From NCBI GenBank assembly GCA_011064865.1, contig JAAKFX010000038.1:1-12844 (forward strand): DNA of 12,844 nt, in the 5' to 3' direction. The DNA comes from Candidatus Anoxychlamydiales bacterium. Its GTDB lineage: Bacteria; Chlamydiota; Chlamydiia; Chlamydiales; SM23-39. The notes beneath the pieces are model-generated. The model saw only the letters and a program-made list of their open reading frames with translations, was not told the DNA's origin and made no database searches. Below are positions 1 to 6,840 of the stretch, in pieces. Position numbers and translations under genes: made by a program. Position 1 is the first letter of the stretch. Each line of letters starts with the position of its first letter.

Positions 1-104
1 CGAATGGCATTTTTAATAGTTTGGACTATATTATCTTGGCCAACAACTTCTTTAAAGATTTGTGGTCTATATTTTCTTGCTAAAATTTGATATTTTTCAC
101 TCAT
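1..104 (-). CDS. dnaX: DNA polymerase III subunit gamma/tau, N-terminal part (partial, runs off left edge)
   Basis: Only the first 34 codons and two bases of codon 35 are present. The minus-strand frame from the ATG at 104-102 reads MSEKYQILARKYRPQIFKEV, followed by VGQDNIVQTIKNAI. This is the classic start of DnaX: a tyrosine followed by 'LARKYRPQ.F..VVGQ..I...I.NAI', the region just before the clamp-loader AAA+ Walker A motif, which lies outside the window. DnaX is the clamp-loader ATPase subunit of the replicative polymerase. The gene is divergent from pgpH, with about 120 bp between the two starts. There is no clear Shine-Dalgarno sequence (only TAAG about 6 bases upstream). It is too short for the six-frame ORF lists usually made, but the family match is unambiguous by eye. 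Confidence 0.87.
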   Translation of the reverse strand, partial: MSEKYQILARKYRPQIFKEVVGQDNIVQTIKNAI

Positions 105-224
105 ATATACTTATTTTTTGTATTTGTTATTTTATTTTTAGCAAAAAATATTTTCTCGTCCAGTAAAATTATATTTATTGAAATCGGGATTTGGTGTATC
201 AATGATTTAAGATATTTTAATTTT

Positions 225-2378
225 ATGGATAATATTAAAAATAATATTTTAAGCAGATGTAGACAAAATTCTTTATGGTATAAAGTAATTTTAGCAGTTT
301 TTATCTGGATCTGTTTAAGTCTGTTTTTGCATTTTAAACAAGTTTCTTCTCCTGCTTTAGATCTAAATACTAAAGCTGTCAGATATGTTGTCTCTCAAGC
401 AGATTTTGATTTTTCCGATGATGAAGCCACAACTCTATTTAAACAAAAAAAAATGGCAGGTATTAATTCGATTTATTTAATTGTAGCAAAGCAAATAAAG
501 CAAAAAAGAGTAAATCTAGAAAATTATCTCATCGATAATCCTGAGTGGAAACATTTGCCTTCAATCAGCTATGAAAAAATCAACGATTTAGTTGATCTTT
601 TCGAAGATCTTTTAATCAAATCGAGATTTGCCGATTCTAAAACTATAAAAAAAATGAAGAAAAATAATCTCGATGTTAGTAGTTATGTAGCTTTAAAACA
701 TGAGAATCAAAAAGAGTTTGTCTTGCCTAAAGGCTACTTTTCGATATTTGCAAAAAAATTAGCTTTAAATTTAGATAACGTTTCAGAGACTACAATTGAT
801 TTCATTGCAGATTATTTTCAAAACAACATTTATGATTTAAAAATAGATTATCTAACTTTATCAAAAGTTAAAAGACAACTTGAAAATAGTGTTTCTCAGC
901 AATACACCCACGTAAATGCTGGAGATCTAATTATTGGTATAAATGAAAAAGTTACTCAAAAACATATATCGATGCTCCAAGCCATGAAAGCAGCCGTTAC
1001 TAAAAAAAGAAATCTTTTTGAACCAATTACCATTTTAGGCCATGCCATAATGGCTTTGATTTTTGTGGTTTTAACTGTTTTATACCTTGTTTTAGAACAA
1101 CCAAAAATTTTTAATTCATTAAAACAACTCTCTTTAATAGTCTGCATTGTCATTTTAACTTTAGCTATTGCAAAAATTATGGAATTTCTTATTTTGCAAT
1201 CTACAAGCTCTTTTTTAGAAGTTGTTCATTTCCCTATAATAATTCCTTTTACAGCTCTTTTATTTAGTATTTTATTCAACTCAAAAATCTCTCTTTTTTT
1301 CTCAACTGTTTTATGTATACTCTTAGCCATCACTTTAACCGTCGAACACTCTTCTTTTTTAACAATTAATTTAGTAACCGCTCTAATCGTTATTATCTCA
1401 ACCAAATGTTTGAGAAAAAGAACAGAAGTTTTTAATGTTTGTGCTAAATGTATGATCGGAATTATTCCAGTAATATTTGCGTCTTGTTTTATTAAAAAAA
1501 ATATGTTTTTTCATGTGACATTAATCACCAATATTACAAGCTCCTTAATCTTTCTTTTAATCATAGGTATCATGGTAGTGGGTCTTCTACCTGTTTTAGA
1601 AACCATTTTCGATGTTTTAACAGATATTACCTTAATGGAATATATGGATCCAAACAACGAACTTCTTAGAAGACTTACTTTAGAAATTCCCGGTTCTTAT
1701 CAACACTCACTCGTTTTAGGAAACCTCGCAGAAGCTGCCGCTCAAGAGATCCACGCCAACGCTCTATTTTGTAGAGTAGCCACCCTATATCACGATATAG
1801 GTAAACTTACCAATCCCAACTACTTTATTGAAAATCAAGGTTCCTCTGTAAATATTCATCAACTTTTAACTCCTCATGAATCTGCCGAAGTTATTATTAC
1901 TCACGTAACCGGCGGAGAAACCCTCGGTAAAAAATATAGACTTCCTAAACAAATCATAGATATCATCAAACAACACCATGGAACCACTCTAGTCTGGTAC
2001 TTTTATAGAAAAGAGCTAGAGCTAAAACAAAACCCGGATGAAATAGATGAGACTCTTTTTAGGTATCCCGGCCCAAAACCTAAAACTAAAGAAGCGGCAA
2101 TCATTATGATTGCCGATGCTATGGAAGCCGCCTCTAGATCATTAGAAGAGATCACTGAAGAGATTTTAACCACCTTAGTTAATAGAATAGTCAAACATAG
2201 AACTGAAGATGGTCAGTTCGATGATTGCTCTCTCACCTTTGAAGAGCTTAAAATAGTCAAAAAATCAATCGTTAGAACTTTAGTTCTTACCAGACACTCC
2301 AGAATAAAATACCCAGAGCTCAAACAAGAAAAATTAAGATTTTATCTAGAGTCTCAACTAGCCAATAAAAGTGTGTAA
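225..2378 (+). CDS. pgpH: 7TM-HD family cyclic-di-AMP phosphodiesterase (PgpH/YqfF)
   Basis: Predicted 717-aa inner-membrane phosphodiesterase of the PgpH/YqfF (7TMR-HDED, 7TMR-HD, HD) family, which hydrolyses the second messenger c-di-AMP to pApA. One membrane helix lies at about residues 19-37. An extracytoplasmic domain follows to about 265, then a multi-helix membrane block at about 266-470 and a cytoplasmic HD domain from 471. The HD metal ligands are visible: H494, H523-D524 (in YHDIGK), H551, H560, H584/H585 and D631 (in IADAMEAASRS). The ATG at 225 was chosen although the frame is open from 87, because the upstream part overlaps the dnaX start region and would add a spurious hydrophobic leader. 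No good Shine-Dalgarno sequence is seen. The family is usual in Chlamydiota, Firmicutes and others. Its 3' end is the source of the pseudogene copy at 4915-5106. The family call is firm; the c-di-AMP substrate comes from family knowledge. Confidence 0.92.
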   Translation: MDNIKNNILSRCRQNSLWYKVILAVFIWICLSLFLHFKQVSSPALDLNTKAVRYVVSQADFDFSDDEATTLFKQKKMAGINSIYLIVAKQIKQKRVNLENYLIDNPEWKHLPSISYEKINDLVDLFEDLLIKSRFADSKTIKKMKKNNLDVSSYVALKHENQKEFVLPKGYFSIFAKKLALNLDNVSETTIDFIADYFQNNIYDLKIDYLTLSKVKRQLENSVSQQYTHVNAGDLIIGINEKVTQKHISMLQAMKAAVTKKRNLFEPITILGHAIMALIFVVLTVLYLVLEQPKIFNSLKQLSLIVCIVILTLAIAKIMEFLILQSTSSFLEVVHFPIIIPFTALLFSILFNSKISLFFSTVLCILLAITLTVEHSSFLTINLVTALIVIISTKCLRKRTEVFNVCAKCMIGIIPVIFASCFIKKNMFFHVTLITNITSSLIFLLIIGIMVVGLLPVLETIFDVLTDITLMEYMDPNNELLRRLTLEIPGSYQHSLVLGNLAEAAAQEIHANALFCRVATLYHDIGKLTNPNYFIENQGSSVNIHQLLTPHESAEVIITHVTGGETLGKKYRLPKQIIDIIKQHHGTTLVWYFYRKELELKQNPDEIDETLFRYPGPKPKTKEAAIIMIADAMEAASRSLEEITEEILTTLVNRIVKHRTEDGQFDDCSLTFEELKIVKKSIVRTLVLTRHSRIKYPELKQEKLRFYLESQLANKSV

Positions 2379-2561
2379 ATAGCCCTAATAATTAAAATAT
2401 TTCTATATAAATTGTAAATAATTTTTATTACATATTTATGTAAAGACAATGAATGTATTAAAAAAAAATGTTAAATTAAACTCTTTTGTATTAATTGTTT
2501 ATATTAGATTGTATATCTTTATTTTTTTAATATATTTTTTATTTTATAAAAACATCTAATA

Positions 2562-2570
2562 TGTTATAAT
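2562..2570 (+). promoter_or_regulatory. Extended -10 promoter element upstream of ANK1
   Basis: TGTTATAAT is a perfect TGn + TATAAT extended -10 box, 32 bases before the ANK1 start. No convincing -35 is seen 17 bases upstream, which extended -10 promoters can tolerate. The same context (TAATATGTTAT) recurs before ANK2, which supports function or at least common origin. AT-rich sequence makes chance matches likely, so confidence is moderate. Confidence 0.45.
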
Positions 2571-2590
2571 TTATTAAATTAATAATAAAA

Positions 2591-2595
2591 AAGGA
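2591..2595 (+). promoter_or_regulatory. Shine-Dalgarno site of ANK1
   Basis: AAGGA lies 7 bases before the ATG at 2603 and fixes that start. The paralogue ANK2 has the same flanking leader but lacks this element. Confidence 0.7.
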
Positions 2596-2602
2596 AATAG
2601 AT

Positions 2603-4810
2603 ATGAGTATTGCTTCATTAAAAGCTATAGCAGCTGCATCAGTAATAGAAAATAAATTACCAAAAACATCTCTTACTCAAGATTCATTAGATTATACGAA
2701 AATCATTAAACGATGTATAAAATATTATAGCCCTCCTAAATATTGTATCAATAATTATGATGAAGATACTTGCATAGATTTAATAAATCTAAAACAGCCC
2801 TTTTTGCCTAATCTCTCCAAAAAACTAAATCCTGATGAAATCCATGAGAAATTATCTGCATATAAAGTAAAGTTATATGAATACAAAGTACAGTTATCCA
2901 AATACTTGTCAGAAGCCGCTTTAAAAGGTCGTGAAAATATAGTTAACAATTTAATAAGGAGAGGCTCTTATATATCTACAAGTGATACTTATTCGGAGGA
3001 ACCTACAAAGGAAGAGATTTGTATATTGGCAGCTATACAAGGGGATACAGATACTATCTTATCTTTAAGTGAAGATATAAATGTAGTTGAAATACACAAT
3101 AATAAGAATGTAACACTTTTAATGTATGCAGTAGCAAATGATCGTACTGAGACGGTTTTAGAGTTAATAAAGAAGGGAGCAGAAGTAGATAAACAAGATA
3201 AAAAAGGAATGACAGCTTTAATGTATGCAGCAGCAAATGGTCATACAGATCTAGCTTTAGTATTAATAGAGAATGGAGCTGAAGTAGATAAACAAAGTAA
3301 ACAGGGCTTGACAGCTTTAATGTGGGCGGCTAGAAAAGGCCACACGAGTACTGTATTAACATTAATAGAGAATGGAGCTGAAGTAGATAAACAAGATGAA
3401 GAAGGAAGGACAGCTTTAATGGCAGCAGCAGCAGGTGGTCATACAGATATAGCTTTAGCATTATTAATAGAAAAGGGAGCTGAAGTAGATAAACAAGATG
3501 AAGAAGGAAAGACAGCTTTAATGTATGCAATTAGGGATGGTCATACAGATATAGCTTTAGCATTAATAGAAAAGGGAGCTGAAGTAGATAAACAAGATAA
3601 ACAAGGAATGGCAGCTTTAATGTATGCAGCATTTGTTGGTAATAAAGATGTAGCTTTAGCATTAATAGAAAAGGGAGCCGAAATAGATAAACAAGGAATG
3701 ACAGCTTTAATGTGCGCGGCAGGAGAAGGTCATACAGATCTTGCTTTAGCATTAATAGAGAATGGAGCTGAAGTAGATAAACAAGATGAAGAAGGAAGGA
3801 CATCTTTAATGGCAGCAGCAGCAGGTGGTCATACAGATATAGCTTTAGCATTAATAGAAAAGGGAGCTGAAGTAGATAAACCAAGTAAACAGGGCTTGAC
3901 AGCTTTAATGTGCGCGGCAGGTGGTCATACAGATATAGCTTTAGCATTAATAGAAAAGGGAGCAGAAGTAGATAAACAAGATGAAGAAGGAAGGACAGCT
4001 TTAATGGCAGCAGCAGCAGGTGGTCATACAGATATAGCTTTAGCATTAATAGAAAAGGGAGCTGAAGTAGATAAACAAGATGAAGAAGGAAAGAAGACAG
4101 CTTTAATGTATGCAGCATTTGTTGGTAATAAAGATGTAGCTTTAGCCCTAATAGAAAAGGGAGCAGAAGTAGATAAACAGGATAATACAGGACATACTGC
4201 TTTAATGGCAGCAGCAGCAATAGGTCATACAGATCTAGCTTTAGCATTAATAGAGAAGGGAGCTGAAGTAGATAAACAAGATGAAGAAGGAAAGACAGCT
4301 TTAATGCGAGCAGCAATCGAAGCAGCAATCCCATCTGTAGTGATGAATGGTATACCTATGTATCTTGCAGATAGAGTCCGCAAAAAGATAGTTTTAGCAT
4401 TAATAGAGAAGGGAGCAGAAGTAGATAAGCAAGATGAAGAAGGAAAAACAGCCTTGATGCATGCAGCTCAAAATAATCATTCAAATGTAGCTATAAAATT
4501 AATAAAAAAGAGTGCTGAAATAGATAAACAGGATAAAGAAGGAAAGACGGCTTTAATGTATGCAACAGAGAAAAATCACATAGATATTGTTGAAGCGCTA
4601 GTAAATAAAGGGGCTAAAATAAATATACGAGATAAATATAGAAGAACAGCTTTATCGATGGCTAAAGAAAAATACAATACTGAGATTGTTAGATTATTGA
4701 CCCCTCAAAATAATAAATATTTAGCAAAATATTGTTGTGATATAGCTTTACCAATTATTATTGGTGTTGGATCTTATTTGTTATATAACTCAAGAAAAAT
4801 TAATTATTAA
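2603..4810 (+). CDS. Ankyrin-repeat protein with C-terminal membrane segment (ANK1)
   Basis: 735 aa. Residues 1 to about 115 form an N-terminal domain that is not ankyrin-like. It starts MSIASLKA and has a later region rich in Lys, Tyr and Leu that could form a coiled coil. A degenerate repeat follows, then about 15-16 near-consensus ankyrin repeats at residues 169-701 (TALMYAA.NGHTD.ALALIEKGAEVDKQD). Residues 711-728 are hydrophobic and are followed by the short tail NSRKINY, so the protein looks C-terminally anchored. Several repeats carry in-frame irregularities. One has an extra Leu (near 3465), one is shortened before GMTALMCAA (near 3690), and one is longer by about 18 residues (4321-4390). 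Ankyrin proteins bind other proteins, and in intracellular bacteria they are often secreted effectors. Secretion is inference here. The start is supported by the Shine-Dalgarno site and by homology with the ANK2 start. Confidence 0.9.
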   Translation: MSIASLKAIAAASVIENKLPKTSLTQDSLDYTKIIKRCIKYYSPPKYCINNYDEDTCIDLINLKQPFLPNLSKKLNPDEIHEKLSAYKVKLYEYKVQLSKYLSEAALKGRENIVNNLIRRGSYISTSDTYSEEPTKEEICILAAIQGDTDTILSLSEDINVVEIHNNKNVTLLMYAVANDRTETVLELIKKGAEVDKQDKKGMTALMYAAANGHTDLALVLIENGAEVDKQSKQGLTALMWAARKGHTSTVLTLIENGAEVDKQDEEGRTALMAAAAGGHTDIALALLIEKGAEVDKQDEEGKTALMYAIRDGHTDIALALIEKGAEVDKQDKQGMAALMYAAFVGNKDVALALIEKGAEIDKQGMTALMCAAGEGHTDLALALIENGAEVDKQDEEGRTSLMAAAAGGHTDIALALIEKGAEVDKPSKQGLTALMCAAGGHTDIALALIEKGAEVDKQDEEGRTALMAAAAGGHTDIALALIEKGAEVDKQDEEGKKTALMYAAFVGNKDVALALIEKGAEVDKQDNTGHTALMAAAAIGHTDLALALIEKGAEVDKQDEEGKTALMRAAIEAAIPSVVMNGIPMYLADRVRKKIVLALIEKGAEVDKQDEEGKTALMHAAQNNHSNVAIKLIKKSAEIDKQDKEGKTALMYATEKNHIDIVEALVNKGAKINIRDKYRRTALSMAKEKYNTEIVRLLTPQNNKYLAKYCCDIALPIIIGVGSYLLYNSRKINY
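3107..4705 (+). repeat. Tandem 99-bp ankyrin repeat array in ANK1
   Basis: About 16 units of roughly 99 bp (33 codons), nearly identical at DNA level over long stretches. Recurring blocks are GGTCATACAGAT, GCTTTAGCATTAATAGA and GAAGTAGATAAACAAGATGA. All length changes between units are multiples of three. The DNA-level similarity indicates recent expansion or ongoing homogenisation by unequal exchange. Confidence 0.9.
3380..4092 (+). repeat. Higher-order duplication of two-repeat blocks inside ANK1
   Basis: The segments 3380-3510 and 3965-4092 appear identical except for one extra TTA codon in the first. The segment 3770-3880 is a third near-copy with one substitution in the aligned stretch (ACATCT for ACAGCT). 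Each encodes the block containing LMAAAAGGHTDIALALIEKG. The array therefore grew by copying blocks of several repeats, not only single repeats. Confidence 0.8.
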
Positions 4811-4819
4811 TATTTTTTA

Positions 4820-4914
4820 TTAAGAAGTTAATTGAAGTTTCATCTCAGATATTAAAGCATCTAAATGCATATCACACTTTTTAATATCTTCTTGTAGATC
4901 TTTAATATTTAACT
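4820..4914 (-). pseudogene. Copy 1 of the 3' end of the phosphohexomutase gene
   Basis: 95 bp align without gaps to 8250-8344, the last codons of the intact mutase, with 4 mismatches by eye. Read on the minus strand it still ends MHLDALISEMKLQLTS and a stop, against ...EMNLQLTS in the intact gene. Similarity also continues leftward through the spacer into the 3' end of ANK1, which matches the 3' end of ANK3. The copy stops abruptly at 4914, where pgpH sequence begins. It is a remnant too short to encode a functional mutase. Confidence 0.92.
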
Positions 4915-5106
4915 ATGGAAGCCGCTTCTAGATCATTAGAAGAGATCACAGAAGAGGTTTTAATCTCTTTAATCAATAAAATAGTCAAAAAATCAATCAT
5001 TAGAACTTTAATGCTCACCAGACACTCCAGAATAAAATACCCAGAGCTCAAACAAGAAAAATTAAGATTTTATCTAGAGTCTCAACTAGCCAATAAAAGT
5101 GTGTAA
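4915..5106 (+). pseudogene. Copy of the 3' end of pgpH, with an in-frame 66-bp deletion
   Basis: 192 bp correspond to 2121-2378 of pgpH minus 66 bp (22 codons). The deletion lies between two copies of AATAGTCAAA (2186-2195 and 2252-2261 in pgpH), the signature of slippage or recombination between short direct repeats. There are 13 mismatches, all in the first 102 aligned bases. The last 90 bases to the stop, plus two beyond, are identical. The frame is open (63 codons from ATG, ending ESQLANKSV), but there is no Shine-Dalgarno site and only the end of the HD domain. The left junction, shared with the mutase fragment, has a 2-base microhomology (CT). Similarity continues past the stop towards the ANK2 promoter. 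Confidence 0.93.
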
Positions 5107-5127
5107 ATGGCGCTAATTATTAAAATA

Positions 5128-5161
5128 TTTTTTATATAAATCATTTTATTTATATAAAAAA
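5128..5161 (+). repeat. AT-only perfect inverted repeat upstream of ANK2
   Basis: The arms are TTTTTTATATAAAT (5128-5141) and ATTTATATAAAAAA (5148-5161), 14 bp each, with a 6-base loop CATTTT. It lies just after the pgpH fragment, where a terminator would be expected, but has no G-C pairs and no following T-run on the plus strand. The corresponding spacer after intact pgpH does not form this structure. It could be a weak terminator or hairpin, or a by-product of AT richness. Confidence 0.45.
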
Positions 5162-5184
5162 AAGTTCTATTAAAATGCTTAATA

Positions 5185-5193
5185 TGTTATTAT
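5185..5193 (+). promoter_or_regulatory. Extended -10-like element upstream of ANK2
   Basis: TGTTATTAT, in the context TAATATGTTATTAT, is the aligned counterpart of TGTTATAAT before ANK1, with one change in the -10 hexamer. It ends 34 bases before the ANK2 start. The -35 is weak. Confidence 0.4.
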
Positions 5194-5227
5194 ATTTATA
5201 ATTTATAACTTAATAATAAAAATAAAT

Positions 5228-6730
5228 ATGAGTATTGCATCTTTAAAAGCCTTAGCAGCTAAGTCAGTTATAGACAATAAACTATCAACTGCCTCTATTC
5301 CCCCAGAGTTACAAGAATTTGTTGAATTAGTAAAAAAATATTTCGATGATATTGGAGAGTATTTTAATGATAAGAATTTCAATGACAAGACGGGATTAGA
5401 CCTAATAAATTTACATCAACCCAAATTTCCTAATACAGAAGAGCTCCCAACTGCTGAAAGAGAAAAGGAATTGTCTGAATACAATGAGCAATTATCTAAG
5501 TATAAAAGTGAATTATCTGAATATTTGAGACCTTCAGCTTTAAAAAGTTATAAAATATTATCAAAAAATCTAATAGATAGAGGTATTCGTTTTGATTGTG
5601 AAGAAGAGCCTATAATGGAAGAAACCTTTATATATGCAGCCATACAAGGTGATATTGATAAAATAGTATCTTTAAGCGAAGAAGTAAATATAACTGAGAT
5701 AATGGATCAAAAAAATATAACACCTTTAATGTATGCAGGAGCAAATGGTCATACAGATACTGCTATAAAATTAATAGAGTTGGGAGCTGAAGTAGATAAA
5801 CAAGATAATGATGGATTGACAGCTTTAATGTATGCAGCATTAAATGGTCATACAGATACTGCATTAGCATTAATAAAGAGAGGAGCTGATGTGAATAAAA
5901 TAATAGATAAGGGAGTGAAACGGACTCAATATGGAATAATAGCTTTAATTGAGGGAGTGAAACAGGCTCAATATGGAATGATAGCTTTAATGCACGCAGC
6001 TGCGAATGGTCATACCAATACAACTGTAGCATTGATAGGTGGAGGGGCTGAAATAGACAAACGATCTGAATATGGAGAAACAGCTTTAATCTATGCAGCA
6101 GCAAAAGGAAATACAGATACAATTGTATCATTGATAGATAGAGGGGCTGAAGTAGATAAAAGAGATGTATTTGGAAAAACAGCTTTAATGCATGCAGCAG
6201 AAAATGGACATATAGATACAGCATTAGCATTAATAGAGAGAGGAGCTGAAGTGAATCAAACACAGATAGAGAAAGAGTCGTTATGCGCAAGTGGAAATTT
6301 TGTATTTATAATGGATTTTATGGATGACGCAACTTCACTAATGTATGCAGCAAAAAACGGACATATAGATACAGTTTTAGCATTAATAGATAAGGGTGCT
6401 GAAGTGAATAAACAAGATTATAATGGACGGACAGCTTTAATGCATGCAGCAGCAAATGGCCATAAAGATACAGCATTAGCATTAATAGAGAGAGGAGCTG
6501 ATGTGAATAAAATAGATCGAAATAATGGATTGAACGCTTCAAAATATGCAGAAGCAAATGGTCATACCGAAATAGTAAAAATCTTGAATTCTTTGAGGTC
6601 TTATTATTATGAATTTGGTAGAAAAATTATTTATAGTCTCGGAGGATCATTATATAGTAGAAATACAGCTTTAGCAATTATTGCTTTGGTTGGATCATAT
6701 TTGTTATATAGATCAAGAGACTTTAATTAA
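5228..6730 (+). CDS. Ankyrin-repeat protein with C-terminal membrane segment (ANK2)
   Basis: 500 aa, clear paralogue of ANK1. The N-terminus matches (MSIASLKALAAKSVIDNKL), as does a later block with LDLINLHQPKFPN and an ELSEY/ELSEYL helix, so both share a novel N-terminal domain of about 115 residues. About 8 ankyrin repeats lie at residues 164-457. Two are interrupted: one by a 14-residue tandem duplication (GVK..QYG..AL), the other by an acidic/hydrophobic insertion of about 20 residues at 6256-6326. The C-terminal hydrophobic segment at 480-494 ends LLYRSRDFN, like ANK1 and ANK3. The start is set by homology to ANK1. Unlike ANK1, no Shine-Dalgarno sequence precedes it (the leader is TAATAATAAAAATAAAT), so translation may be weak or leader-independent. 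Role as an effector is inference. Confidence 0.88.
   Translation: MSIASLKALAAKSVIDNKLSTASIPPELQEFVELVKKYFDDIGEYFNDKNFNDKTGLDLINLHQPKFPNTEELPTAEREKELSEYNEQLSKYKSELSEYLRPSALKSYKILSKNLIDRGIRFDCEEEPIMEETFIYAAIQGDIDKIVSLSEEVNITEIMDQKNITPLMYAGANGHTDTAIKLIELGAEVDKQDNDGLTALMYAALNGHTDTALALIKRGADVNKIIDKGVKRTQYGIIALIEGVKQAQYGMIALMHAAANGHTNTTVALIGGGAEIDKRSEYGETALIYAAAKGNTDTIVSLIDRGAEVDKRDVFGKTALMHAAENGHIDTALALIERGAEVNQTQIEKESLCASGNFVFIMDFMDDATSLMYAAKNGHIDTVLALIDKGAEVNKQDYNGRTALMHAAANGHKDTALALIERGADVNKIDRNNGLNASKYAEANGHTEIVKILNSLRSYYYEFGRKIIYSLGGSLYSRNTALAIIALVGSYLLYRSRDFN
5717..6600 (+). repeat. Ankyrin repeat array in ANK2
   Basis: About 8 units of roughly 99 bp, more diverged from each other than those of ANK1 but with the same core (TTAATG.ATGCAGCA..AAATGGTCATACAGAT). 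Includes two non-ankyrin insertions. Confidence 0.85.
5911..5994 (+). repeat. 42-bp tandem duplication within ANK2
   Basis: Units 5911-5952 and 5953-5994 each begin GGGAGTGAAAC and encode GVKRTQYGIIALIE and GVKQAQYGMIALMH. The duplication is in frame (14 codons) and interrupts the regular ankyrin spacing, lengthening one inter-repeat loop. Confidence 0.85.
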
Positions 6731-6740
6731 TAAGATTTTT

Positions 6741-6840
6741 TTAAGAAGTTAATTGAAGTTTCATCTCAGATATCAAAGCTTCTAAATGCATATCACACTT
6801 TTTAATATCTTCTTTTAGATCTTTAATATTTAACTCTTGA
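6741..6840 (-). pseudogene. Copy 2 of the 3' end of the phosphohexomutase gene
   Basis: 100 bp align without gaps to 8250-8349 with 5 mismatches by eye. Three of these are shared with copy 1 at 4820-4914. On the minus strand it ends MHLEALISEMKLQLTS and a stop. Beyond 6840 the frame stays open, with NSKLFVNVLNQELN, which vaguely recalls DNSKLV and IYVGVQELN of the intact gene. A heavily deleted remnant may therefore continue to about 6880, but this is weak. No pgpH fragment is recognisable between this copy and ANK3. Confidence 0.9.

Noticed and set aside
87..224. Upstream in-frame start for pgpH at 87
   Set aside because: It would overlap the dnaX start codon and add a low-complexity hydrophobic leader. 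The ATG at 225 gives the usual family N-terminus with one helix before the extracytoplasmic domain.
3531..4334. Long minus-strand ORF (267 codons) opposite ANK1, rich in Leu and Tyr
   Set aside because: It arises because the 99-bp repeat keeps the opposite frame open. The translation is a low-complexity Leu repeat, and shorter versions occur opposite ANK2 and ANK3.
3107..4705. CRISPR-like regular spacing of repeats
   Set aside because: The 99-bp period, the absence of unique spacers and continuous coding of ankyrin repeats exclude a CRISPR array.
4915..5106. 63-codon ORF as an independent small gene
   Set aside because: It is the C-terminal end of pgpH with a deletion, has no ribosome-binding site, and sits at a duplication junction. 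Called a pseudogene fragment.
4811..5227. Mobile element (IS or integron-like cassette) as cause of the ankyrin duplications
   Set aside because: No transposase, integrase, terminal inverted repeats or target-site duplication is visible. The repeated sequences are ends of the flanking housekeeping genes, which fits homologous or illegitimate recombination instead.
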